NCBI GenBank assembly: GCA_039707465.1
Contig: CM077648.1
Span: 29,019,119-29,083,118, forward strand
Direction: 5' to 3'
DNA: 64,000 bases
Origin: Rhabdophis nuchalis
Lineage: Eukaryota; Chordata; Lepidosauria; Squamata; Natricidae
Shown here: piece after piece, positions 1 through 11,271 of the stretch
Numbering within the stretch: the first letter of the stretch is position 1
Layout: each line of letters starts with the position of its first letter
Translations under genes and position numbers: made by a program
The notes under the pieces: generated by a model
Databases searched by the model: none
The model's input: the letters and a program-made list of their open reading frames with translations, nothing else
Told to the model about the DNA's origin: nothing

Positions 1-97
1 AATGGGGAAAATATGGTGAAGGGTCTTTTACATTAAATGATTTATTTAGCAAATAAGATTATGTCAGTATTTTCTAAATTCTGCCCTCTCCAAATTT

Positions 98-868
98 TTT
101 TATCAGGTTCGCTTGATTCGCCAATTGCGCCCCTTTCTGGATCGTGATGCTCTACGCACGGTCACTCAAGCCCTCGTCACTTCCCGCCTGGACTATTGCA
201 ACGCTCTCTACATGGGGCTCCCCTTGAGGTGCACCCGGAGGCTCCAGTTGGTGCAGAATGCGGCCACGTGGGGGATTCTGGGAGCCTCAAGATGCTCCCA
301 CGTGACACCTCGCCTGCGCGAGCTGCACTGGCTGCCTGTGGCTTTCCTGGTGTGCTTCAAGGTGTTGTTAACCACCTTTAAAGCGCTCCATGGCATGGGT
401 CCTGGTTACTTGCAGGACCGCATCCTGCTACCGAATACCTCCCACCGACCAGTCCGCTCCCACAGAGCGGGCCTCCTCAGGGTACCGTCAGCCAATGTCG
501 GATGGTGACCCCCAGGGGAAGAGCCTTCTCTGTGGCAGCCCCTGCCCTCTGGAACAATTTGGCCCCTGACCTTCGTACGATCACCGACCTGCGCCTCTTC
601 CGTCGGGCCCTGAAAACGCACCTATTTCGTGCGGCCTGGTATAGTTTTCTTTTAATCGATTGTAATTTTTTAATTGATTTTAGTTGATTTTATTAACTGT
701 TTTTATATGGTTATCTGGTTTTTAGAACGGGCCCTTAAATTTAATTAGTTTTAATGTATTTTAATGTATCGGATGTTTTACTGTTTTATTATACCTGTTC
801 AACGCCCTGAGTCCCGCAAGGGAGAAGGGCGGTATACAAATTTAATAAAAGTAAAAGTAAAGTAAGTT
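98..868 (+). mobile_element. L2-type LINE, 5'-truncated 3' end (dead)
   Basis: The C-terminal part of a LINE-2 reverse-transcriptase frame can be read on the plus strand. It includes the family-typical stretches [21 protein letters not shown], shortened here by frame noise, and [11 protein letters not shown]. The frame breaks near position 505 and resumes in another frame to about 687. A 3' untranslated region follows, ending in the CCTGAGTCCCGCAAGGGAG block and a simple AT-rich tail near 840-868. The 5' end starts abruptly inside the coding region, as expected for a truncated target-primed insertion. It lies in a TMEM131L intron, antisense to the gene. It resembles the 31.3-32.0 kb copy more than the 52-60 kb copies. 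Confidence 0.85.
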
Positions 869-1544
869 TTTTTCATTATCAATGAAGACAATTGGAAAAA
901 ATAAATAGAGCTGAGGGATAAAGAAAGACAAAATTTGAGATCAAATTTGAAGGAAGCCAGCATTACAGGTAAAATAAAGGGACATTTGGAAATTGTCTTG
1001 TCAGCAGATATACTAATCAAACTTTCCATTTGTTCTTCTAAACATCTACCAATATTGGAATGAAGTCAACAGCAACTGGGAAATATTTTGAAGGAATATC
1101 TTAAACTGAGAACCATCTTCATAAAGTAAGGGGTATAATGCAGAGACTGCATGGGGCAACAGATCTAGAGACTGAGAAAACTAAAAATAATATTGAACAA
1201 CAGAACACCAAATAAGGTGCAGCCTTCTACCAGTTAACCAAATGACAGCACAACATTCCCAAAAGAGCTCTGGAAGTCTAATTTTGCTCTTAAAATATCC
1301 TCTTAAAATACCGAGAGTTCTGGCACAGCAGGATACATTTCCCTGTCTCTTTTTTCTCTCCCAAATTATTTGGCTAGTGAATTTGTAAAAGCCTGCTTAC
1401 ATTTATGATAGATCTGTGCTACATACACTCAACTGCTGCAGTCTGTTCCAGCTCCTGTTCCATGAATCATCTGCTGAATCCCTGGGAAGGGCTGTATACC
1501 AATAGTTTCTGTTACTATAAAATCATGATGGATATGGGTAGCCT
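869..1544. other. TMEM131L intron, no recognisable feature
   Basis: AT-rich intronic sequence with stops in all frames. I see no exon, RNA gene or recognisable repeat. Confidence 0.5.
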
Positions 1545-1804
1545 TAGACTTATGACAATAGCTGTTAAGTTAATAACATAATTGTTTAATGACTCTGACT
1601 TTGCTTGTCAGAAGATTACAAAGGGGATCATGTGACCCTAGGACACTGCAACCATCATAAATATGAATCAGTTGCCAAGCATCCAAATTTTGATTATGTG
1701 ACCATGGGGATTCTGCAATGGTCATAAGTGCGAAAAATGATTACAAGTCACTTTTTTCAGTTCTGTTGTAATTTTGAACTGTCACTAAATGAACAGTTGT
1801 AAGT
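1545..1804 (-). mobile_element. Degenerate TIR element of the GTAGTCCTCGACTTAC family
   Basis: This stretch matches, in reverse orientation and with many changes, the internal text of the better preserved copies at 36.3 and 13.7 kb (references to the missing termini are from those copies). Shared blocks include the lines on cold-spot text such as GTCATAAGTGCGAAAAATGA and TGTGACCATGGGGATTCTGC. The termini are eroded, so the borders are approximate. Confidence 0.45.
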
Positions 1805-2090
1805 GAAAATGGCCTCCCCTGCCCCCTGCAGGCCCTCCGGAGGCTGGAAATGGCCGATTTTCCTACTTCCGGGTTGTCTGTAGGGCTGTTTTTCGCCCGT
1901 TACCAAACTTCTGGTTTGCATGTTGGGTTGTTTTTCCCCCCTCAGGGAAACTTCCAGAGGGCAAAAAATGGCTGAAAATGAAAGCCAAAATCAGCTGGCC
2001 AGCACCCGCATGAGTGCTGGAACTGAAAGGGCAACACCTTGTGTGCCCTAAGAAATGGCTCCATGTGCCATAGGTTCGCCATCACAGACC
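1805..2090. mobile_element. hAT-type non-autonomous element, one terminus preserved
   Basis: GC-richer segment ending in TGTGCCATAGGTTCGCCATC. That terminal motif is shared with both ends of the element at 38.37-38.90 kb. The left terminus is not clear because it abuts the preceding degenerate element. The class (hAT) is inferred from the terminal motif as I know it from amniote repeats, not from a target-site duplication. Confidence 0.5.
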
Positions 2091-3469
2091 TATCAGATAT
2101 TCTGTACTTCAATAGTCAATATTTCAAGCTACCAAATACAAAGATTGGAGATGACTGAAAAAATAGCACAATAGATCAAATTAACTTAATATTTGTAATT
2201 TTGAACTATAGCAAACATTGGAGAACAAGCATTATCTTCCTTTAGATTACCAGTTTTGAAAGTGTGAAAATAGTACTACTGAATATTTTTAACACCAGTT
2301 TTGAAGAAAGCTTCAGTTAAGGATACCACTTTTAAATTACTGAAACAATAAAAGCAGATTAATTTGTTAAACAGGGCTCTGTGGACAGCAGTTCTGATGC
2401 TTAAAAGTTTGCATCACAAATTAGGGCAGGCAGATGGAAGCACCTAGTCAATTAAGGGTTAACTCCATAAACTAAGCAGAGCCAGATCTGGTTAGTACTT
2501 GTATGGAAGGTGCCAGAAAAACCTGGAATTCTAGACTAATTTTTTAATGCAGAAATTTCCATTTTATTTCTCCATAGGCTTAATGTCCATAATTAACCAA
2601 ATAAAACTTCATGCCTTAACCACCAGACCGAACTGGTTCTAATTTTCAAATCCTTTTTTGGAGTATTTATGTTTGCACAGATTTTGAGTCTTTTTCACTT
2701 CTTTATCATGCTTCCTTTTATATTGAGTATTTTGTTAATCTATGGTTAAAATAATCATTGTTACAAAGAAAGGGTTAAAACAGAAGTGCTCTACATTTGA
2801 ATCTTCAAACTGAACTGAAAGCAAAGTTCACAACGCTCCAGAAGATGAAACTGGGGAAAAATACAATTGCAGAAAAGAGTAAAGCAAGCTTAAGAGAGTC
2901 AGAGTATCTCAAAAGAAGAAGGACAGGCTGACAAACTCAGTGATACAAAGAACACATCAATATTATGCACAGGGAGAATAGGTGTGTAGTCCTATTTTGT
3001 TCAAAGCCAAATTTCATTTCAAAGTGAAAACAAAACCAAAATCATCTTAATACAGAACAACAAAAAGTCCATCCAAATGAACCAATTAGCAGAAAAGATT
3101 TGTATTTTACCTTTATCTCTTACTTCCATTGGGATCCCTAGAGATAGCTATTTTTTAAATATACTTAATTAGCTTACATCTTTTCTCTGTGAATCATTAG
3201 GTTCTAGGAAACTCATATACTTAAAGAACCCTTAATATCATTTTAAAAAAATGAAAACAATAAATCCGAGTAGAATTGCATGCCAACAACATTTCTAAAA
3301 TGTCCTGAAAACCCAGAAGTAGAAAAACTATGTTCATTTTTTCTAAATGTTCAAAGAGAGGAGAGGTTATATTTACATCAGGGAGTAAGGAATTCCATAA
3401 GCCTGGACAGTCACAGAGAAGACAAGCTCCTGGCCTGTGCCCATCTGCACTTCTGACTGCTTTCATGAC
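2091..3469. other. TMEM131L intron, no recognisable feature
   Basis: AT-rich sequence with no long frame. A pyrimidine-poor AG/GT pair near 3115-3140 was considered as an exon and rejected. No repeat family was recognised. Confidence 0.45.
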
Positions 3470-3870
3470 AAAAATATGAAACTGCTTTCATGGCACAGGA
3501 TGGGCCACCATGTTTAACATATGAGACAAGATTCTCATGCAATGGTTTCCGTTTCCCCTACATAACATTTTTCATTGAAGCCAAAAAGTTCTATTTTGGT
3601 CTCATCCATCCAAAGAACATTCTTCTAATAGCATTCTGACTTATCCACATGATCTTTTGCAAACAGAAAATTGTCAGTAATACTTTTTTTTTGGATAGCA
3701 TCTTTTTCTTTGCAATTCTGCCATGCACACCATTGTTGCTCAGTGTTCTTCATGAACACTGACATTGGCCATTGTGAGAAAACTTAAGACCTTAACCCAG
3801 GGTTTTTTGAGATTTCCCCAGATATTACTTATCTTGCTCTTGGTCCAATCTTAGCTTCATAAACTTTAAT
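3470..3870. mobile_element. Degenerate DNA-transposon relic
   Basis: The stretch contains text such as TTTTGGTCTCATCCATCC, followed by a region on lost, mutated frames. I associate this phrase with an old, widespread vertebrate DNA-transposon family, but I cannot name the family. No termini or target-site duplication are visible, and no intact frame exists. Confidence 0.3.
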
Positions 3871-3929
3871 AGTTCATGAACTTTTAAGACTACAATATAA
3901 ATACTTATTAACTGCAAATTGCACTCGAG

Positions 3930-4132
3930 ACTCCAATAAAGAGAAATTTCCTGACAGTTAGAACAATTAATCAATGGAATGACTTGTCTCCAGATGTTGT
4001 GGGTGCTCCAACAGGATGTTTTTAAGAAGACAGATATTTTTAAGAAGAGGTTTCCTGCCTAGGCAGGGGATTAGAGTAGAAGACCTCCAAGGTCACTTCC
4101 AACTCTGTTCTTCTGTTATATCTAGTTCCCTA
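3930..4132 (+). mobile_element. CR1-type LINE 3' end
   Basis: The segment runs from AATTTCCTGACAGTTAGAAC through GTTTCCTGCCTAGGCAGG to CACTTCCAACTCTGTTCTTC. This is the forward orientation of the same CR1 3' tail seen in reverse at 20.3-20.6 kb and 60.9 kb. It is 5'-truncated, as CR1 copies usually are, and is non-coding. Confidence 0.8.
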
Positions 4133-4149
4133 ATTTTTATTTGGGGGAC

Positions 4150-4388
4150 ATTTTAACAATAGCACTTAGACATACATTGCTTCATAGTGCTTTACAGCCC
4201 TCTCTAAGTGGTTTACAGAGTCAGCATATTGCCTCCAACAATTTCAGTCCTCATTTTACCAACCTCGGATGGAAGCCTGAGTCAACCTTGAGCCTGGTGA
4301 GATTCAATCTGCCAAACTGCTGGCAGCCAGCGATCAGTAGAAGAAGCCTGCAATACTGCACTCTAACCACTGAGCCACTGCGGCTCAT
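4150..4388 (-). mobile_element. tRNA-derived SINE (MIR-like family)
   Basis: Read on the minus strand, it starts with a tRNA-like head containing CAGTGGTTAGAGTGCAGTAT (A-box region). The body ends in a tail equivalent to TTTACAGCCCTCTCTAAG on the plus strand. A second, more diverged copy in plus orientation lies at 13.35-13.58 kb. The short frame here is a chance frame. Confidence 0.75.
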
Positions 4389-4884
4389 TTCTGAATATTA
4401 ATTTAAAGCAGAGACATACTCTGAACCTGCTCATATTTTATAAAACTTTTTGAAAATGGTCTAAAATGATTGCCACAGTTGATAAGGCCACAACGAAACA
4501 TTTATCCAAAATGTATTCAGTGACATTGCGCTCTAATATCTCCTCAAAAGAATATTTGGTATTTCCTCAGTTCACATTTTTTTCTTGGCTTGTTTCCCGA
4601 AGGTGCTTAATTGGATCCATGAATATAAATACTGTGCTTTAATTTGCAGCTTGCCCACATTCTAAGTTAAATATTCATGAAATATTGGTTGCCACCCCCC
4701 TGGTCTAAATCAAGAAGTGGAAGTTTGTTAATGCCAGAATGCTCTGCTGGTTTTCTTTCTCTTTCTCAACCAACCTCCATTCTCTGTACCATGCCTTTAC
4801 AGTGAGCAGAGCAATGGGGAAATAAAGTACAATAAAACACGGAGGAAAGATAAATTTGTGCTATTCTTCAAGATAATCAATTAG
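4389..4884. other. TMEM131L intron, no recognisable feature
   Basis: AT-rich intron sequence without a recognisable exon or repeat. Confidence 0.45.
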
Positions 4885-5245
4885 TATCCATTCATTTAGT
4901 GACCAGTTATAAAGGCACTGAAAAAAGGGACATGATCAGTACTTGAGCTTACAATTTTTACTACATTCCCATGATCAGGTGATCAAAATTTGACACTTGG
5001 CAAGGGTTTACGATGGTTGAACCATTCTGTGGTCATGGGATCACCATTTTCAACCTTCTGAGATGACCTCTGACAGGCAAAGCCAATGGGTGAAGCTGGA
5101 TTTGCTTACCAACCATGTGATTCACTAAAACTGTCATGATTTATTTAACAAAATAGCAAAAAAAGGTTATAAAATGGTTGTGACTCACTTAACAACTGTC
5201 TTGCTTAGCAACAGAAATTTGAGTGCCATTTGTGGTTGTAGTCAA
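4885..5245 (+). mobile_element. Degenerate TIR element of the GTAGTCCTCGACTTAC family
   Basis: Internal text matches the copies at 13.7, 23.0 and 36.3 kb, including a block near CATTTAGTGACCAGTTATAA at the left and TTAGCAACAGAAATTTGAGT at the right. The termini are eroded. No frame. Confidence 0.55.
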
Positions 5246-5542
5246 CTCATGCAATTTGGAATTATTTTTAATAAATCTTTTTTGTAAATTTGGAAAGGAC
5301 TTCCTAAATCGTTCAGTTACACAAGAATTAAAGCATTTTAAGTTGAATTCCTCTGTTCAGCATCTTCACATAATGCCATTCCAATAATATATCCCCTTTC
5401 CTTCACCCCTTTCTTGTAGTTCATCAAAAAATATTTGAAACGAAGTCATTATTGGAACATGTATTTTTTCCAGACTCATCCTAGAATTTGTAACTTTTTG
5501 GCATTTCAATGTGCTTTGAAATTGTTTGAGGAACAGCAACTA

Positions 5543-6742
5543 CAGCTAATCCCTAGGTTACGAGTGTTCATTTAGCGCCTGTTGGAAGTTATGAGATAAG
5601 CAGCCCCTAGTATTTATGAGCAAGTCCCAAAATTATGATTGCTGCAGTTGTTCACCCTTACAACTGCAGAGATCTGCAACACTCCCATTCCCCTGCTCCC
5701 ATTCCCAACTTCTTCCCACTTACATCCTGTTTTACCAGAATCATTTACTTACAAGATCTGTCTCTTCTCTGCCACGGTTTGTTTTGCTTTTGAAAGAGAG
5801 GAGACTTGATGGAAGCTCCTGGGTGGCATAATATTGCGCGAGTTCAGGCACCCATCCTATTTTGCAGAAACTGGATGCCTGAACTCACAAAATCACGAAC
5901 CTCAAAAACTTTCATGCTTGGTGTGAAAAATGGTCGCGGTGCCTGTCTCCTGTTCTTCCCCAACTCTTTTCTACCACCACCAGGACACTTTTTGCTGAGA
6001 TGGAGACCTGACTGAGACTGGAAGCTTCACAGAGGGATTCGCTTCCTTTTGAAATACCCATAGATGCCTATGAGGCCTTTGGAAATGGAGGAAATCCCTC
6101 CATTTTGAAATGCTCCCTAGGCACCTATGAGGCTTTTGAAAATGGTTTGGAAACAAAACTGAGGGATTTGTTTCATTTTGAAATGCCCCATAGATGCCTA
6201 TGAGGCTTTTCAAAATGGAGCAAATCCCTCCATTTTCAAAGGCCTCGTAGGTGCCTATAGGGTATCTCAAAAGAGAAGTGAGTTCCTCTGTTTTCAAAGG
6301 CCCCATTTGCATACAGATGAAGTGTCTGGGTGAAAAGTGCCCCACTGGTGGTGGAAAGGAGTTGTGGAAGTGGTGGAGGAGTAGGAGAAAGGTGCAACAA
6401 ACACTTGTCACCCCCAGGAGCTTCCACTGACTCTTCTCTCCCTCAAAGCTAAAGAAACTGTGGCAGATCTTTGCAAAGTAAGTGAGTCCGGTGTGGCAGG
6501 GAGTGGGAAGCCTGAGGTATCTTAGTGGGTTGGGGAGAACCTAGGGGCCTCTTTCCTCACTATCCCCCGACCCATGGCCTTCCCCACCCTGAGATACCTC
6601 ATCTGCACTTAATTAAATTAGTGAATGCATGGGCAAAAGCAGGGAGTGATCTCATTCAAGGTACAAGATTCACTCCCACAAATCCTTGAGGTACGAATGG
6701 AATGGACAGGCTCCATTACATTTGTAACTCAAGGATTACCTG
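5543..6742. mobile_element. 1.2 kb non-autonomous TIR element (Tc1/mariner/pogo-like)
   Basis: The left end reads CAGCTAATCCCTAGGTTACGA, and the right end is its imperfect inverted complement, ending GTAACTCAAGGATTACCTG. A TA precedes the left end; the corresponding right-hand dinucleotide is TC, probably mutated. No transposase frame is present. The centre carries degenerate tandem repeats (separate entry). Class membership is inferred from the TA-flanked terminus and its similarity in style to the other TA-flanked elements here. Confidence 0.6.
6040..6310. repeat. Degenerate tandem repeat, unit about 60-70 bp
   Basis: The phrase CCTATGAGGC(C/T)TTT with a following AAATGGAG...AAATCCCTCCATTTT block recurs at least three times, and more diverged versions follow up to about 6310. 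The repeated unit itself contains a short palindrome around GGAAATCCCTCCATTT. It sits inside the 5543-6742 element and creates a spurious minus-strand frame of 146 codons. Confidence 0.7.
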
Positions 6743-7300
6743 TCATCCACTTTCATTCTTTCTGCCTTCTTCCAGGAATTCACAGGATGCAACAAGAGCC
6801 CTTCCACATTAGATTTATGTAGTTATTTATTTAACCTACACAAATTCAGAAGGAAAAAAAATGGAAATGTAAGTAAAAAGAAAAGTAAATTCCTTTTACT
6901 TAATGCTTACAGACAAATGGCAGTGCTGAAATTCAGTATAAAATCATGGTTCCTAACACTAGGAGCCACACATTATTGGGGAGAGCGTATGAGGCATGTG
7001 GGCCTCCCAACCATTGTGTATATGCTCAGAAAGGTTTTTTTTTAATGCCAGGAATGCAAACAAATAAATGCATCTATGCAAAATTTCATAAGAATGTTTT
7101 AAATATTTCAGCTCCATTGCCTGTTTTTAATCAATTCAAGTTTAAAGAATGCCAAACTTTTTTTTTCTTTGCAGGTTCTTCCTCTCAGTGAAGTTTTTAT
7201 TTTTCCTTTTACTAAAATTTATCCCTCAAGGGAAAATCTGCTAAGTATGCAAAATACTGTGTGGTAATATGAGCCTGAAAAAAAGCACAAATCCCATCAA
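6743..7300. other. TMEM131L intron, no recognisable feature
   Basis: AT-rich intron sequence; nothing recognised. Confidence 0.45.
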
Positions 7301-7408
7301 CAGTGTTTGGTTTAAAGTTATTTGAGTGGCTGTTGATCAGGGCTGTGAGTGAGTGACTATAAGTGTTACTGATCAACAGCCACTCAAATCGCTTTCAACC
7401 AAACACTG
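7301..7408. repeat. Compact inverted repeat (40-bp arms, 28-nt loop)
   Basis: The left arm at 7301-7340 (starting CAGTGTTTGG, ending TGTTGATCAG) is the near-perfect reverse complement of the right arm at 7369-7408 (starting CTGATCAACA, ending CAAACACTG). Only a few positions differ, in the TTTAAAGTTA region against TCGCTTTCAA. It could be a minimal fold-back element, or a transcribed hairpin if the intron is spliced from either strand. I do not recognise the family. Confidence 0.8.
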
Positions 7409-7842
7409 ACATTCATTCACTCCGAAAGAATACACAAGAGCCCCAGTGCATCTAAAGTTACAGTTTACTGATAACAATGTAAATTTATTCTTCTCACCCC
7501 TCCCCCTCTCTCACACACACCTAGATCCACACCTACCCACATCCTTCTCAAGTAAGCTGCCATCGTCAATCTGCCAGAGGGATGGAAGCTGCCAAATCTG
7601 GATCCAAAGACAATGCAAAGAGCATGCAGGCTTCAGAACCCTTTTCATCCCCCAGAGTGCTTGCTTTGTTAATTTACAGTAATGGAAGCTACTCTTGCCT
7701 TGTTCATTTAAAATATCTGGTAGCCGTTGATGAAAAAGGTGTTCCCAGGTGCTCAAAAACTTCAGGGTCCAACTTCTTTTCTCTGCTTCAGGTGACGTTT
7801 TTCCTTAACAACTTGGTTCCTTCTTATCTATTTCCTCAAAGG
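7409..7842. other. TMEM131L intron, no recognisable feature
   Basis: Contains a short C/T- and AC-rich stretch at about 7490-7525. Overlapping short frames on both strands have no recognisable product. Confidence 0.4.
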
Positions 7843-7890
7843 AAATGAGGAAATTCTGGGAGTTGAAGCCTCCAAGGTTGGGAAACACTG
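7843..7890 (-). mobile_element. Short repeat remnant (CAACTCCCAGAATT family)
   Basis: In reverse orientation this matches the text of the 44.58-44.66 kb repeat: a GTTTCCCAACCTTGG start followed by TTCAACTCCCAGAATTTCC. It is only a terminal fragment, probably of a non-autonomous DNA element. Confidence 0.5.
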
Positions 7891-8948
7891 TTTTAGACAA
7901 TTGCTGGCTTTTTTATCCACTCTTCTTATACATCTGATCATCTTTAGTATGGCAGCTTTAGTGCAGTCTCGCAAATGTCTTTATACATACTGCCAGGTTC
8001 ACATCTATTAAAAGCACATCGTTTGCACAAGAATTGTTTTCAGAACAGCATCTTCCGTAACACTAGAGTACATACTAACAGCACTTGAAACATCTCCCCA
8101 TTTCCTGAAATGTGCAATATTATTGCAACAATTATTGTAAGCTTCAACTTGTGACTTCATTACACAGAAGTCCGCAGTAATGAATAATATGGATGGAAGC
8201 TATGGCAATGTTCCTAAAAATTATGAATTACTTTATCTCTATATAGTCAATCAATTATCTCACATCTGAACTAAAAAAGCTTACTGAATATTATATTTGT
8301 CAAAGTTGACTAAGTAGAGAAAACTGACCCTAAACATTCCTGGCTTATTAATATGTACTTCTTAGCAACCACAATCTAACACAATGAGTATTATATAGGG
8401 AAAGATCCTCAGGCCCTCTGTCTATTTCTGGATTATATTAAGTACATTTTTTTAATTTAAAATTTTTCATTTCACAAATTTGCAATTAAACTAGTAGGCA
8501 TAATAAAACAAATACATGAAACAGCATTCCTTTATGAAACTAATAAAAGATAAGTAAAAGTTATGGGAAATGTATTTGTATTACAAAATATACCAAAAAT
8601 GTATTTACACTTTTTCAATTATTCTTCAATTTTATGAAAAGTTTTAAAAAATAAAAGAGGAATTACATTTTAGTGCAATTTGCATAAATAAGTTACAAAG
8701 ACATTGTATTTATTTTACATAAGGGGGTGGAGGAGGCAAGATATATGACTTTGAGAGCAATCAGCACTAACATGGCTTTCTGACCTTCAATTAAATCCTA
8801 CGGATTTTTAGAAAGGAACACTTCCACAGTCTTTTTCATACATTCAATCATTCTCTTTCTTATAGAACAAAATAATATGATATAATTTGTTGTATAAAAT
8901 ACAAATGTCCTCATCTTCATTTTACAGTATTTGAAAAAGGTGAAGATA
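7891..8948. other. TMEM131L intron, very AT-rich, no recognisable feature
   Basis: Long AT-rich stretch without frames or a recognised repeat. It ends with the left copy of the 8-bp target duplication at 8949-8956. Confidence 0.45.
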
Positions 8949-8984
8949 TTCTAAAGCAGGGGTCCCCAACCCCCGGGCCGCGGA

Positions 8985-9425
8985 CCGGTGCCGGTCCGTG
9001 GCTGGATGGGAGCCGGGCCGCAAGGCTAGAGAGGAGGAGGGAGGGAGGAGGGAGCAGCCCCCTGAGTAGAGCGCGCAGGAGAACGCAGGCGCGGCTGTTC
9101 GCACCGTTGGAGTGTGACTCTTCCTCCACCCTCGTCGACGGAGGGACTCCTGGACGCCGCCGGACCGGCCACCGATTCCCTCCCCTGCTGGCATGCCCGC
9201 CACTCATTTTCTTCCAGGGACTGCGGAGGCTCTGCGGGCTGGGGTGGGGAACTGGCGGGTTGCTCCGGCGGCGCAAGGAGTCCCTCCGTCGACGAGGGTG
9301 GAGGAAGAGCCCCCACCATCCTCCTGCATTCTCCCGCGCGCTCTTCCCAATGGGCTGCCCCCCCTCCCTCCTCCTCCTCTCCAGCCCGGCTCCTATCCAG
9401 CCACGGAGCCTGACCGAGCGAACGA
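8985..9425. repeat. Large imperfect inverted repeat (fold-back) inside the hAT element
   Basis: The segment at about 8985-9164 is an imperfect reverse complement of about 9264-9425, leaving a loop of roughly 100 nt. The best-conserved part of the arms is 9118-9164 against 9264-9309, around CTCGTCGACGGAGGGACTCC. Other paired blocks are GTCCGTGGCTGGAT against ATCCAGCCACGGA, and AGAGCGCGC against GCGCGCTCT. Transcripts of either strand would form a long hairpin. Confidence 0.75.
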
Positions 9426-9479
9426 GCGACCAAGCCTGGCAGGCGGGATGAGGAGGCTGGGGGCGGGGGGACGGGACGA

Positions 9480-9870
9480 CGATGATGACGACAGACACAC
9501 ATAGAGAGACAGAGGGAGGGAGGGAGGGAGAGAAAGATAGACAGAGACACAGAAGGAGTGATTGAATGAATGAATGCAAGACAGACAGACACACACACAC
9601 ACACACAGAGTGACAGAAATGGGCGGATGAAGGAGAGACACAGAGAAAGAGAGAAAGAAAGAAAAAAGTGGGAGAGAGAAAGACAGAGAGAAAGAGACAG
9701 AAAGGAAAGAAAGAGACAGGAAAAGATACAGAAAGAGGGAAAGAGAAAAAGAAAGAGAAAGAAATAGAGAGAAAGGGAAAGAGAGAAAGAAAGAAATAGC
9801 GAGAGAGAGAAAGAGAGACAGAGACAAAGAAAGAGAAAGAAAGAGAGAGAGAGAAAGAAAGAAAGAACTT
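9480..9870 (+). repeat. Purine-rich (GA/GAAA/ACAG) simple-sequence tract
   Basis: About 390 bp of almost pure purine on the plus strand, with a short (AC)n run at 9589-9606. It is part of the hAT-type element and explains the long low-complexity frames on both strands. Confidence 0.9.
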
Positions 9871-10057
9871 ATGACCACAGTTGAGGCCAAAAGTTTGGTT
9901 GCTAACCAAGATCATTGTTAAGTGAGTTTCACATTTTCAAAGTTGGCCACGCCCACCCAGTCACATGACTGCTGAGCCCCTCAGCCGGTCCGCAGAATTT
10001 TCTTTAAAATGAAACCGGTCCCTGGTGAAAAAAAGGTTGGGGACCCCTGTTCTAAAG

Positions 10058-11271
10058 TATATAACAAGAATTCAACATCACCAATTATTTTTAAAATTAA
10101 TCTCAATTTTTAAAAGAAACAGGTATTACATGCTATATTATATGCTGTTCTAAATTATGGATATTTTATCAATACTTTAGAAATTGCTACATATTCATTT
10201 GTAAATAAAATAGAGTATTTATTAAAAGTTCAAGATGGTTTGTTGATTTAACTTCATCAGACTAAGGTTATGCAAGAATACACCAGTAGTTACAAAATCA
10301 AGTGTAATCAGATGCAACAAAGGGGTGTTAGCTAATTGAAGAAAAAACTGATTGTGTTTGTCAGTATATTGGGAACAATTCAAATATGTATATCCATTAA
10401 TCAACAAGCATATAGATATCTGTACTTGATTGGAAAGTTCATGAAGCAATTTACAACTAAGCATAATACTAAAATCTTCCTTTTCCTTGAGAATAAGAAC
10501 AAGTGGAGGGAGCAGTGAATTATCACCTGTGGTAGAGATGATTCAACCATTTGCAAAAGACATGATAAAAGTATTTTTTTTTCTAATGTTAGTAAGGATA
10601 CTGAAATAACTACAAATATTAAAACCAGCATTCAGTTTTAATTTTTAAAATTTCTGCATTATTTAAAACACTTACATGTATATTTTGGAAAGAAGTATCT
10701 ATATTTTATTTATAAAATACTACTTCAATGTTAATAGGGGTAGTATTTTAACTGAGACTGAGTAATAATGTTAATATTATTTTTATAACAAGAAGAATTA
10801 CATTGTTTATATTAATTTTTCTAGAACCATGCCTATGTAAGATTAAATTTCTATATAAAATTCATCTAAGGTAAAAAGATCAGCATTGAACTGCATTTAG
10901 AAATATTGCTCCCTTGAAAATACTGTTTCTTTGAAAAAGTACATTTCTCAGATAAATAAGAATAAGAACATGTCAATGATTTTAAAGATAATTATAGATG
11001 CTATTATTATGTCAAATTATACTATAGTTGTGTTTGCATTTCTCTAGTAAAAAAGCAATACACATTAAAGTATCAGTTGTATTGATACTGTGATGAACGC
11101 TACAGAATGAATTCACTAGGAATCTGCCATAACTACAGAGCAGAGCTGGGAATTTTCTTAACTGAACTATTTTTTCTAATTAACTATTGTAGTCACTGCA
11201 AGAAAGAACTGATAATTGAAGATTAGCTGGACCAATTGGTCAGACACTTATCGGAAGTTGACTTTGCTTAC
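10058..11271. other. TMEM131L intron 3 (near exon 3), no recognisable feature
   Basis: AT-rich intron sequence immediately downstream of TMEM131L exon 3. The short frames are not supported by any motif. Confidence 0.45.

Larger units (their letters stand above)
8957..10049. mobile_element. Non-autonomous hAT-type element with 8-bp target duplication
   Basis: The ends are inverted repeats: CAGGGGTCCCCAACC on the left and GGTTGGGGACCCCTG on the right. Perfect 8-bp direct repeats TTCTAAAG flank them at 8949-8956 and 10050-10057, the size made by hAT transposases. The inside is GC-rich on the left (a large fold-back, separate entry) and purine-rich in the middle. The right part, from about 9868, resembles text from the GTAGTCCTCGACTTAC elements (TTATGACCACAGTTGAGGCC). 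There is no transposase. The frames of 332, 192 and 165 codons in this span are low-complexity products of the GA/CT tract and are not genes. A shorter relative in reverse orientation lies at 33439-33625. Confidence 0.9.

Noticed and set aside
3110..3150. Possible micro-exon of TMEM131L on the minus strand
   Set aside because: An AG and a GT pair exist, but the polypyrimidine tract is poor and the short peptide does not match any TMEM131L text I know.
8917..9915. 332-codon minus-strand frame and several companions
   Set aside because: They are translations of a GA/CT simple-sequence tract and a GC-rich fold-back within a hAT-type element. There are no domains and composition is extremely biased.
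1..11271. Search for the next TMEM131L exon after exon 3
   Set aside because: No minus-strand segment resembling the following conserved domain was found, so the next exon is probably beyond the left edge.
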